DNA of 64,000 nucleotides from Sanderia malayensis (lineage: Eukaryota; Cnidaria; Scyphozoa; Semaeostomeae; Pelagiidae): contig RQOL01000772.1 in assembly GCA_013076295.1 (NCBI GenBank), positions 1,736,001 to 1,800,000 on the forward strand, given 5' to 3'. The notes under the pieces were generated by a model, which worked only from the letters and a program-made list of their open reading frames with translations, did no database searches and was not told where the DNA came from. Both the position numbers and the translations under genes were made by a program. Shown piece by piece: positions 10,948-20,867 of this stretch (positions are counted from its first letter, which is position 1; each line of letters begins with the position of its first letter).

Positions 10948-13900
10948 CTAGCAACCAGACAAGTCTTTCTTCTTCTTCTTACGATGCCATCTTGTCTCCT
11001 GAGGATCGAAGCCCCTCTGGGTGTCGCCAAATACAGCCCAATGGGGCGTTTTGGCCATGTAGTCGATGTCTGTGAACATTTCTTTGCCGCCAGAGGCATC
11101 ATATCTCCGCATCTGAAGTTAGATGAGGCGATATCAAGTAAGATATATGAATTAACAAAGGAGATAAAGAAAAATACTGGGAATGAATACAGTAAAAACC
11201 CGCATATAAGAAACAATGGATTAAGTAATTTCTGGGTGATATTTCTGCTCAAAACAATAGAAGAAACAATAGCTTATTATCTTGGAACAATAGGCTGGAT
11301 GGAAATTTCTTATAGGTTCTTAGGCTTACTTTATAAGGCCGCGTTTAGGTCGTGTCGAATTTAATTCATTAGATTCGACCTAAATGCGACATAAGTGCGA
11401 CATTCACTTTATACGTGTTTTGTTTGCCGCATTTAATTCAACTCCTCATATCATCGTGACGTAGCAAAAAAGGATTGCACATACGCAGAGTGCTTGACTG
11501 GACAAATTTGACATATTTCATCATTATATCACATGAAGTGATTTAATTCAAGGAGAATTTGAATTAAATGCGACCAAAATGCGGCCGTATAAAGCCACGT
11601 CGCATTTGTGTCGCACTTGTGCATTAAGTTCGGCAAATCCTGATGAACTTAATTCAAGTTGCTGCACTTAATTAAATGTTCACTTTATACCGCCGCATTT
11701 ATGTCGCATTTAATTCAAATTCTCGTTGAATTAAATTCGACACGACCTAAACGCGGCCGTATAAAGTCCACCTTATATGCGGGTTTTTACTGTAAAGGAA
11801 TGAAAGAATGAATAAGTGAATAAAGATATATGAGAAAAGGAAATTGGCTAATAGTGCATCAACAAAGAAGAGACAAAATATGCTAAGAATAGAAAAATGA
11901 AAAAATAAACAAAAACTTACTAATTCGTGAAATTTCGCATAATCAATCCATGTGTGCCAAACGTTGTTAATCTTGAACTAAAAATAATAGAAAAACAATT
12001 AACTATCGTACAATTTGAAAACTCCATTATATTACGCATAGAAAATGACAATAAAGCTAAACAACGGCATTTCAACAAAGTGTTTTATCAGCACAAATGG
12101 TGTTAAATACAGTGCGATAAAATAAAGCAGAGTACAATAACTTAAAGAATATTACAACGTCAAACAACACAGCATAACACATGATTAATAATTACAAAGG
12201 ACAGTGCAATGGTACTGGATTATACCAGCATTAAAAGTCGGTAATAACAACCAGCAGTTTGTTATGGCAATGATAATAGTACTGCTACACAATATGTGTG
12301 CTGATGCAAATCGGGAAATAATCCGCATGAATCTGACGATTAAGCATATTTTTAATCGTCTTCAACTACTCCATGTAAACCCCATATACAACACCAACTG
12401 CAAAGATGCTTCCTTGGTTATATCTGAATTCAGCAAAGTTATCAAAATCCTGATCGAATAAACACAAGCTTGATATTTTGAGGCCTTGATCAATTGATTG
12501 TCCAAGAAAGACAAGGCTAATTATCTTATATCGATCGTAGCCGAGACATTTCACTTCTTTCTTGATTAAATCTGAAAGATATTTAGCTGTTGTTTTGCAG
12601 TAGCCAGAGTCGTATGTTTTTCCATTCAAGTTCGCCTCGAACACATTTTGTATGATTAGTCGCACATCAGGCTCGTAGAATTTCCGTCTTGGTTCCAACC
12701 TGTACGAAGCGGCATGGTCTGGAGCCTTGTCATCCGTTATATCAGTGCGATGAAAGAATCGACGAGGTCTAACTACAGGCTCATCCTTATGATCTAACGT
12801 TACGACCCCAACGTTTTCCCTCTTACGCTTGTCAGCAACCAAACACACCGCTCTTAATTTGATTTTTCTCGCCAAATTCTGAGCCCTTATCAAGCCAGCC
12901 AAACTGATAGCAGGCTGAATATTGCTGTTAGCCATTTCTTCGTATATATTCAATTAAAAAAGCGATAGGTTTATATCCAATGCTTGCAGTGTCGCTCAAC
13001 CTTGACAATAGAGTAGTAGTGTACAACAAACGAACATCAATTCAGCTTTCTTTTGGTGTGTGAAGCGTTTTGACCAGTTGCACATGAAATAACGACACCG
13101 ATTCACAGAACGAAATGACTTTCTCTTTGATTATTATTATCATTGACAAACAGTGACTTAATTGCCCCATTGCTTCCTCGTACACTACAGCTTACAAATC
13201 TAATACCTAGTTGTTTTGTTTGAATAATAACGAGAGGGGTTATTAAGACACCATTATAAGACACCATAAACAATCTCAATAATGCAGACATAAAACGAAA
13301 GAGCCTTTATACTCAAACAGCAGGAAAACAACTATGCATTGTCTGTAAACCACAAAATTTTGTTAGACCGCATCAAAGAAGCCAATTTTAAACATTGCTG
13401 CCACGCAATGACTACCTCGAAGGAGCTTAAGAACAATTTTTGTTTCAGCTATATTTCATGGAGCTCAAGTAATACATTGAAGGAGCTTTCGAGTGATAAA
13501 TTTAAAAAGTTCGACCATATACTGCTCGACTAACACGTCTAAGGAGTTCGACTATATACACTTGAGGAGTTCGAGTAATAGATTTAAAGAGCTCGAGTAA
13601 TATAAGTGAAGAGTTCGAAAAACATGTGTTAGAAGTTCGAGTGACACGTTTTTATACCACAGCAATTTACTGTAATATGCATCAAAACCTACCTTTTTAT
13701 GTGCCAGCAATACACAGTTCGAATGTTCGTGTTCTGATGCTAGTTCATACTCGGGCAGACGTTCCTCGAGAGCACGCACAAAGTTGATAACCTTTGAAAA
13801 GAAAAGAAAAGAAATTCAAGCAAAGATAAATCAAATACCGAAGTAATTGCATTTATCAATTGGGGCTGGCGTCAATGCCAGCATGGTATTATTATTGTTA

Positions 13901-16900
13901 TGTAAATGCGACAAAGCAGCAATCATAACATACCTCATCGTGCCATGGAATGTTCTGCATTGTCAAAGACGACGCCTTTGATTCACCACAGTATGTAACG
14001 CCCTGTGCAATATAAAATACATCTCAATATAATACTAAACGGAATATCAGTGTAACACTACGTGCAGTAAAAATTCGCTTATGAAAAGCAATGGATCAAG
14101 AGCCTCAAAGGTGGCATTTCTGCTTAAAACAATGAACAAAACAATAGCATTTGTCTTTGCTGCTGCGTAGCGGAGTGAAGCTAAGCGGCTGCGCAGCAGA
14201 ATATAATCGAGTCCTTGTTTAACAATAGACTGAATTCGAAATTTGCATTTTACTGCAATCAACGCATCGGTATACGAGTGAAATGACTCACAAATAGTCG
14301 AAGCCTACTAATTAGGGCCCTCGTTTCACTTTAAAGCAAGTGATTTTAAAACAATTTCAGCCCTCTAGGGCAGTTGGTTCAAAGTTATGGCCAAGACTGC
14401 CTGCAACAAGTGATTTACTTTATGTACCAACCATGATCTTGCAAGATCAAAAATCCAAATTTTGAAATTGAATGACATATGGCTCAAAAATAAAAGTGTG
14501 AAAGAAAAGCGAATCACCTTGACTTCGATAAAGCCAGGATTGCCAAGATTGACCAAGTCTGCATATCCTTTGACATCATCAGTGTTGAACGACTTAACCA
14601 ACGTCAACCTGTACACAGTTCGTTGCCCCTAAAGATAATAAACCATATTGTAATCATCAAAGAACAGAAAGAGCTCCATAAGGACAACTGCAACGCAGGG
14701 AAACAATACGATGTAAGATACAGACATTTTCATTGAATGCTAATACAGTCAACTCTGTCTAATTTCGAGGGTAATACCGTAATAAATAAGAGAGATTCCA
14801 ATTAGTTTCGTATAAATTAACCATATCAGGATAAAGTGTGTACCTTTGCGTCGAGAGCTTTCAAGCTGTCCACGAATCGTTGCCAGAAATCTCTGAACAG
14901 AGGCCTGTCAATTTTCTTCAGTCCATCTTTGTCACTTGCGTCCACACTGACGTAGAGCTGTGTGCATGGACTAAGATTCCTAAACGAAAAGCATTCAAAT
15001 GAAACAGCTGAAATCACAAAGTACTACACTAATCTACAACCAACCAGCCTCCAAACACGGCAAGTAATCATAGCTCACTGCATGTATATCACAAAACAAG
15101 TGTTACACTATATAGTGATAATGATACATTATGCAGATGTATTAATGCATTAGATAAGTTTGCTCTGGCAATAAGGTAATATAAAAAAATAATAATAAAA
15201 ATAAAATTAAGAAACTCCATGTTTAATGATTTTCTAAACTGTTAACGAATGACAGACACTTTTACTCTGCGTATATACAAATAATTTTATATATGAAGCT
15301 TCTTGATTTTACTTTTTTAAATATTAATATCTGTTGTGGAAGAAACATAAATGGAGATAGAAATTAGTGTTAGTAACAGACAATGGCTGCATTGCATTGT
15401 GTTATAGGGTATTAGCAATTACCTTATGGCATCAGGAAACTGAGCATTGGTAACTAAAAATGACGAAATGCTTTTGCTGTGAAGGAGATCAATCATCTCG
15501 TTGATTCTTGGATACATTATAGGCTCACCTGCAGAAAGCATTCAATATTATTGCCTACAACTTCATGAAAACATTACCAATCATATCCATATACCAACGT
15601 ATCAGCATCTGCTTCCCTGAACTGTTTCATAGTTCAATTTCCATCAGTTTAAAGAACTTTCCCCACAGTAAAACCCCGCATATAAAGACCTACTTCTATA
15701 AGAACCTTTAGGTTAAATTATCTCCGAAAACAATATAAAAATGCAAAATGTATAGGTTCTAATATGCGGGTGTTTAATGTATAACAATGCATATGTGTTG
15801 CTCTAATCAATTCATATTATTTCGGGTGTGAGGTCTTTAAAATGAGAAAGCTATTTCTCACAAATTCATCCTGCGATTTACTATAAAATGGTCCCTATTT
15901 TGCGACTTATTGCATCGCGATAACTGATGGGAAATCTTCACAAACTCAGTGCATTTACAAGTGCTAGTGCAAGGTTCGTGAATTAGTATCAATGTAACGT
16001 AAACTTCTATCAATGAACAGCTACTTACCGACAAGGGACAAAGCACAATGCTGAACGTTCATTCCTTCTTTGAATCTCTCCGGAAGAACACCCGGCACAC
16101 CTTGTAAGATAAGAAATCATTAACGCCAATGAAACCCCCTGAAACATCAGTAAACCAATTGGTGTGCAGTGAGATGTTGTTAGCTACCAGGGGGTGAAGT
16201 ATCATTGGGTATCAAGCAATTGTCTCTTTATACCTCTGAATTGTTTTATCATATTGTAATGGTTCTGTAAAGCAGCGTCCACTATCATATCAGGGTCGTC
16301 CATTTTCCAATTCCACTCCGTTCCTACGGGGTTCGTGTGATGTCTGCAAAAACCAAATTTTAAGAAAAACTTACCTAGCAATCATGCATTGCCTAGCACT
16401 TGAAGTCCATTTAACATTTTCTCTAAGGGACACTGTTTTGAACATGTTGGGTTTGGGAATGTTTGCGTTCTGACGCTAGTTCATAGCCGGGCAGACGTTC
16501 TTCAAGAACACGCACAAAGTTGATAGCCTTTGCATTATTCAATGCCATATAATACCGATAATACAAGACTATATCAATGCACGTACCTCCAACAGAAGAC
16601 ACATTTGTTTGCACATGCCAAACTTGGTGTTGTTTCCATGCATTGGTGACTATTGATGCCGTAGAACGTGTGCTTGTAGCAACCACCGCGACCTCGTAGC
16701 ATGGCCTGGGATTGGCAGAAACAAACAATGAATTAGCTTCATGCAGTATAGCTTCAATAGCCATAACATCATTCGTTAATTCCGATTGATTTTGCGTTTC
16801 ACTTGAGCATTAAAGTGGGTTACTCCTTAATTCTGTATTTCTTAAATGTCATTTCCTTTAGTGGGAGTAAATAATAAAAATACTACATGCCAATGCCCTA

Positions 16901-19900
16901 GAAATCGAGCAGTCGTAAACTTGGAAATTTTCTTCAATCTTTCCGCAGTTCAGGTTATGGGAAAATCATACTGAATAACGCGAGTTGATTAATAAAAAAG
17001 ATACGATAGCAAATGCTTTCGAAAGACGCTGCGATGGAGCAATTACCTTAGTCCAACGACATATCTTGACGCCAGAATGCGAGCCTAGTACTTTGTACCC
17101 TGCAAACAAACACAAAATGCATCTTTATATTTCTGTATACCTCATGACGTAGCATGCGCATGTGTGACGTAGCAGAAGAGCAAAAGCATGTTGGACGGTA
17201 TACCTTGTTTTTCTAAATTCTTTCGAATAAGTGGAGTTACCATCTCCTTGACTTCGCCTTGTTTCTTATCCTTTTCTTCTGCAAAAAACAGATAATAACT
17301 CAGCCTAAAAATCTACCGCCCTTCGATAACGTAAAGAGAGAGTAACTGAAAGTTTGATGAAAGTTATTACTTCTAAAAGATTCGATTTGTACTGCTACAA
17401 TCTGCAGCAAACTTACCTGATGCGATTTTCCCCTTTCTCCGACGTGCCCTCACGCCAGCCTCCTGGACATTCACTTTATTCTGCAAGCAAAATCAAGTAA
17501 AATCTTAGATTTGCATAAAGCGAAAGAAAAAAATGTATTCAATCATCTTAAGCTTAAGCAATTGTCTTACTCAAGCTTCGCCTTCTGGGAAATCTACTTT
17601 ACTTTTTCAAGACAACACATCATAAAGAACTTCACTCATAACCATACAATCATATACCTTAGCTTCTGTAAGCTTTGCGGAAATTTTTCCCAAATCCTCA
17701 ACATCAACCATATCCTCTTCATCGTCTTCAATATCTTCATCACTTGAAGATTCAATGAGATTATTTGTCACTTCGTTTTGACAACATTTCTCTTCACCGT
17801 TTTCAGAACAACATTTCTTTTCACTGTTTTCAGAACAACATTTCTCTTCATTGTTTTCAGAACAGCATTTCTCTTTATTTTGGCAACAGCTTGATGACTT
17901 CTCTTCTTCACTTTGCAACGTTAGCATTATCTTCAACGCATCTTTCCATGAGTCAAAATCTTCTTCCAATCCTAAGAACCAGATCAGTTCGTAACCCTAA
18001 TGCTGTCCTCACAATCAAAGAATTTTTAACATATACTTGCAGACGAATTAAAACAAAGAACCTTTATTTAGCACTTAGTGGCATTTTTCTTGACAAGTAG
18101 GTAATATATCTCAAAACGTAGAAAAACATAGAGCAAGAGCAGCTGTAATAAAATAAAGTGTTGCAGCACCTCCATTTTTGCTCTGTGGGACATTTGCATC
18201 ACCAAGCCCAGTTGGATAAAACTTTACAGCTGAGAGCTTCTGCAATGATTTATCAAGCCTTTGAGCAACCTGAAAAAGTATTTGAGTAAGTGAGAATTAA
18301 GGTGGCTGTCACTGATCACCTCTGAGGGCCTCGACCCCTAAAATAAACTGTACAGAACTATACAGAACTATACAGAACTTGACAGTACAAACTCCACACA
18401 TAACAAGGCTAACACTTACAGTGTTGAAATAATCTTCATATAGCGAATTTCCCAGCCCAAATACAGCATATCTGAGACCTATAAGCATAGCTTTCTGCAC
18501 TCTACAATCATCACTGCTTTCGGCAATGTATTTACAGAACCATTGAGCACTTTCTGCAGGTTGACCATTTGTATATGTTGATACAATGAAAACAAAGAGC
18601 TTGCTGGCATCAATATCATCCACCAGATTGTCCTCAGGATCATATTCATCCATGCTAGTGACAGAAGATTCAAAATTTAGAGTTTCCAATTCTCCCTTCA
18701 ACTTGTTAGCAAAGCCCTGCAAAAAACACATCAATTGTCATCAAGTATCATTTACTTGATTTGAGAAAACAGCATTACGTGTGACTAAAAGGATTTCAGC
18801 AGTGGCAGCACATGGGGTGGGGGACAAGTGACAGAACATGGGGGGGGGGGGCTAGGATGGTAAAAATAAAGGGTGGGGTGGATACAGGTGATACACATAT
18901 AAACATATAATTTCACTATTAGGAAAGAGTATGGCACCTAAAAATCCTCTTCCCCCCACTTTTACAAGGATACTGCCACCAGGGTTGCCAGATTGGCTTT
19001 TTTTAAGCCAAATTTGGCATTTTTGGCTTTTTTTCAGTTGATTTGGCTTGGGAAATTTAGGTTTGGCTTATTTCTTATTTTTGGCTTATTTTTGGCTTTT
19101 TTTGGCTTTTTTTGGCTTTTCCGCATTTTTGTTGTAAAATGGTTCAGTTTATTAGTTTTTTCCTTTCTCAACATAGTGAATGACCCGAATGACCTTCTGA
19201 CCTCGAACTGACATGAACCAATAGATGGATTAACGGCATATGACCACACATCGAAGGCCAAAACACTAGGGAGGTGGCGCGCGAAGCGCGCCAGCCTTCC
19301 TAGTATGACCAATATTGTTTTCAACAATCAGTTCGATACATTCCCATTGATTTGCAATCCTCACATTTGGTATGTGACGCATGACCTTGTGATGAGTGAT
19401 GCTCCGCAGCTACTAGCAATTTCTGCGGAGGAGCACGGTTTGGCTTAATTTTCAGCAATTTGGCTTGTTTCTAGCAAAATTTGGCATATTTCCCAAAATG
19501 CAATCTGGCAACCCTGACTGCCACCATTCGATTTCAGACTGTGGAATACCTTAGCTGTTCCTGTTTGTGATCCATAGAAAATAGAGACTGACTTTATCTT
19601 CTTGTCACCATTGGCCTGGAAAAACAATCGAAAGCTTTATGAAAATGTACGAAAACCAGCCTCCATGAACACTATGACTCTGCATCATCCAACTATCAAA
19701 AAGATTATTCTGAATTCACAATCATTGCGTAAATAATGAAAATTATCACTACTTTTCCATTGGCATCTTCTGATTTCTCCTTTGGCTTTTGCATTCTTTC
19801 ATTTCTCAATACAAAGAACCAGGTCATGCTGAAGCTTGCAAACACAAAAGTGAAAAGTGGTATTCTGGCATAGTTCCACCAAATGACAAAATCGTCACTC

Positions 19901-20690
19901 CACAAATTCCGCTCATAACTACGAGAATCAGTTCCTGGTAAATATCAAATAATTCAGTTAGAATTATATCTATAATAAATTACATATTTACTTAATTAGC
20001 CAAACTAATATTATAATAGCTGATTTGTCCAGAGAAAGTACATAGTATTACCTCCTTATACCAGGTATGTACTACAAAAGGTAGTTATGTAATTTACAAT
20101 AGGCATGTTCAACAAAGGCAAGCTAAATGTTCAAAAGCATACTTAAAACATCTTATCTTCTCGTATTTTATAGATTTTAGAACAATGTAAGACAATTTTC
20201 AGCTTTTTAGCGCAAATACTTTGTGAGAAAATTTAAAAATATCGTTCTTATGTGTCCTTGAAATTTCCATTCACTACCAACGTAGGTAGTGAATAGAAAT
20301 TTCAAGGGGGGCGTGACCAACTGTTATTTATGTATCACCGAAAGTTTCAGATAATTTCTGCAGATCATACTAATTCCCCGTTTATTATATGTTTCTGCAC
20401 CATTCAAAACCATTTTCAGCTTGATAGCTCAAACATTTTGTAAAAAATTCAACATGAACAAAAGCCAGGGCATTGGCCACATAGCTCACCTCACATCATC
20501 ATCGTAAATAAAAGTTGACTACAAATCTCAAATAAAAGCTGTTGTTGAAGCATATAACCTTTTACTCACCTTCACTATTACCTTTATCTTCAGCTACAAT
20601 AAACTGGATATGGCAAAAATAGCTTACAATGAAAATTAGGAGGAAGTTGAACAAGGCACTTCTGATTCTGCCAACAGCTGAGGCTGCCAT
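10948..20690 (-). CDS. TYW1: tRNA 4-demethylwyosine synthase (TYW1), flavodoxin + radical SAM
   Basis: Second step of wybutosine synthesis on tRNA-Phe: it condenses N1-methylguanosine 37 with pyruvate to form the tricyclic imG-14 base. Nineteen exons read from ATG 20690 to TAG 10948. Exons 1-2 give two hydrophobic N-terminal segments, and vertebrate TYW1 also starts with one. Exons 3-5 are the FMN-binding flavodoxin domain (FYGSQTGTAK, VSTYTNGQPAESAQWF, YAVFGLGNS). Exon 6 (about 17660-17974) is a Cys-rich acidic linker. Exons 10-13 hold the radical-SAM core, with CxxxxxxC...ANKCVFCWR around 16591-16705, HHTNPVGTEW at about 16232-16344 and LVGEPIMYPRI split over two exons. The last exons are 14844-14979, 14519-14632, 13935-14003, 13694-13793, 11921-11977 and 10948-11112, ending ...KDLSGC. 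The large intron 11978-13693 contains another gene on the same strand. All domains and the usual Cys cluster are present, so it looks functional. Confidence 0.95.
11190..11792. mobile_element. MITE with TA duplication, interrupted by a foldback element
   Basis: Inverted ends CAGTAAAAACCCGCATATAA and its complement are flanked by TA on both sides, as in Tc1/mariner-derived elements. The interior left part carries the family hairpin (caatag/ctattg). Removing 11323-11772 plus one TTA restores 'ggttcttatatgcggg', the right end seen in relatives at 8510 and 15755. It lies in the last TYW1 intron and overlaps the last TYW1 exon's upstream flank only. Confidence 0.8.
11323..11772. mobile_element. 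450-bp foldback element (copy 1), TTA duplication
   Basis: Long inverted ends (CTTTATAAGGCCGCGTTTAG at left; matching CTAAACGCGGCCGTATAAAG at right) surround sub-terminal repeats of 'gaatttaattc' and 'tgcgaca' motifs. The flanking TTA is duplicated. A 3-bp TWA-type duplication is typical of PIF/Harbinger transposons. It has no coding capacity. A near-identical copy lies at 50257-50706. Confidence 0.85.
12366..12935 (-). CDS. Tctex1-type dynein light chain domain protein, nested in TYW1 intron
   Basis: Single-exon gene of 189 codons from ATG 12935 to TAG 12366. The C-terminal half (about residues 80-189) is a Tctex1 domain: RRKFYEPDVRLIIQNVFE, then YKIISLVFLGQ, SSLCLFDQDFDNFAEF and the closing IFAVGVVYGVYME. 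These match the DYNLT4/DYNLT5 (TCTEX1D) group, whose members have an extra basic N-terminus as here, rather than the short cytoplasmic DYNLT1. Such proteins bind dynein intermediate chain or other ciliary partners; the ciliary role is an inference from the family. The gene lies wholly inside a TYW1 intron on the same strand. Lack of introns could mean a retrocopy that became a gene; the frame is intact. Confidence 0.85.
   Translation of the reverse strand: MANSNIQPAISLAGLIRAQNLARKIKLRAVCLVADKRKRENVGVVTLDHKDEPVVRPRRFFHRTDITDDKAPDHAASYRLEPRRKFYEPDVRLIIQNVFEANLNGKTYDSGYCKTTAKYLSDLIKKEVKCLGYDRYKIISLVFLGQSIDQGLKISSLCLFDQDFDNFAEFRYNQGSIFAVGVVYGVYME
13420..13655. repeat. Degenerate 22-24-bp minisatellite
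   Basis: About eight to ten diverged units with the core 'ggagttcgagtaatagattt' follow one another in the TYW1 intron, upstream of the nested Tctex1 gene. Units vary in length, so the array is old. Confidence 0.6.
14065..14254. mobile_element. MITE, CAGTAAAA family (copy)
   Basis: Begins CAGTAAAAATTCGCTTATGA and ends TTTGCATTTTACTG. The middle has the family blocks 'ggatcaagagcctc', 'tttctgcttaaaacaatg' and 'aacaatagact', with an unrelated GC-rich insertion near 14160-14200. It lies in a TYW1 intron. No TA duplication is evident. Confidence 0.6.
15666..15779. mobile_element. Short MITE, CAGTAAAA family (copy)
   Basis: Starts CAGTAAAACCCCGCATATAA and ends 'ggttctaatatgcgggtgtttaatg', the same ends as 11190-11792. 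It is internally deleted to about 114 bp. It lies in a TYW1 intron. Confidence 0.65.
16428..16532 (-). pseudogene. Duplicated copy of TYW1 exon 17 (pseudo-exon)
   Basis: Read on the minus strand this gives AINFVRVLEERLPGYELASE, nearly the same as the true exon at 13694-13793 (VINFVRALEERLPEYELASE). After that the match decays: the conserved HEHSNCVLLAHKK is replaced by unrelated residues, and the splice donor is lost. It sits in the intron between the radical-SAM exons 10 and 11, far upstream of its proper place, so it cannot contribute to a normal TYW1 protein. Confidence 0.75.
17785..17880 (-). repeat. 27-bp coding repeat in TYW1 linker
   Basis: About three and a half copies of a 27-bp unit encode CCSENNEEK-type nonapeptides within TYW1 exon 6. 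The repeat is in frame and does not break the gene. It adds paired cysteines to the linker between the flavodoxin and radical-SAM domains. Confidence 0.8.
18980..19516. mobile_element. Non-autonomous hAT-like element with 8-bp target duplication
   Basis: 537 bp in a TYW1 intron, with inverted ends CAGGGTTGCCAGATTG and CAATCTGGCAACCCTG. Both sides carry ACTGCCAC (18972-18979 and 19517-19524), an exact 8-bp duplication that is the hallmark of hAT transposition. The interior is dominated by 'tttggc' repeats and has no transposase frame. The perfect duplication suggests a fairly recent insertion. Confidence 0.9.
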
Positions 20691-20867
20691 GTTTGAAAGA
20701 AATTTTCAGGACACGTGAGAGGCAAAGAGAACGCATGCAATGCAGAGTCATTCAATGAAACGCGGAACAGAAATTCGGATCCTTGGACAAAATTTTTTAC
20801 AAAGTTCCAAAAAGCATATCATTAATTCATTAATTAAACATTTGAAGATTAGCATTAATACTTATAA

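Noticed and set aside
16423..16764. 113-codon minus-strand frame over the radical-SAM exon of TYW1
   Set aside because: It reads the real exon in the wrong frame and only by chance joins the duplicated pseudo-exon.
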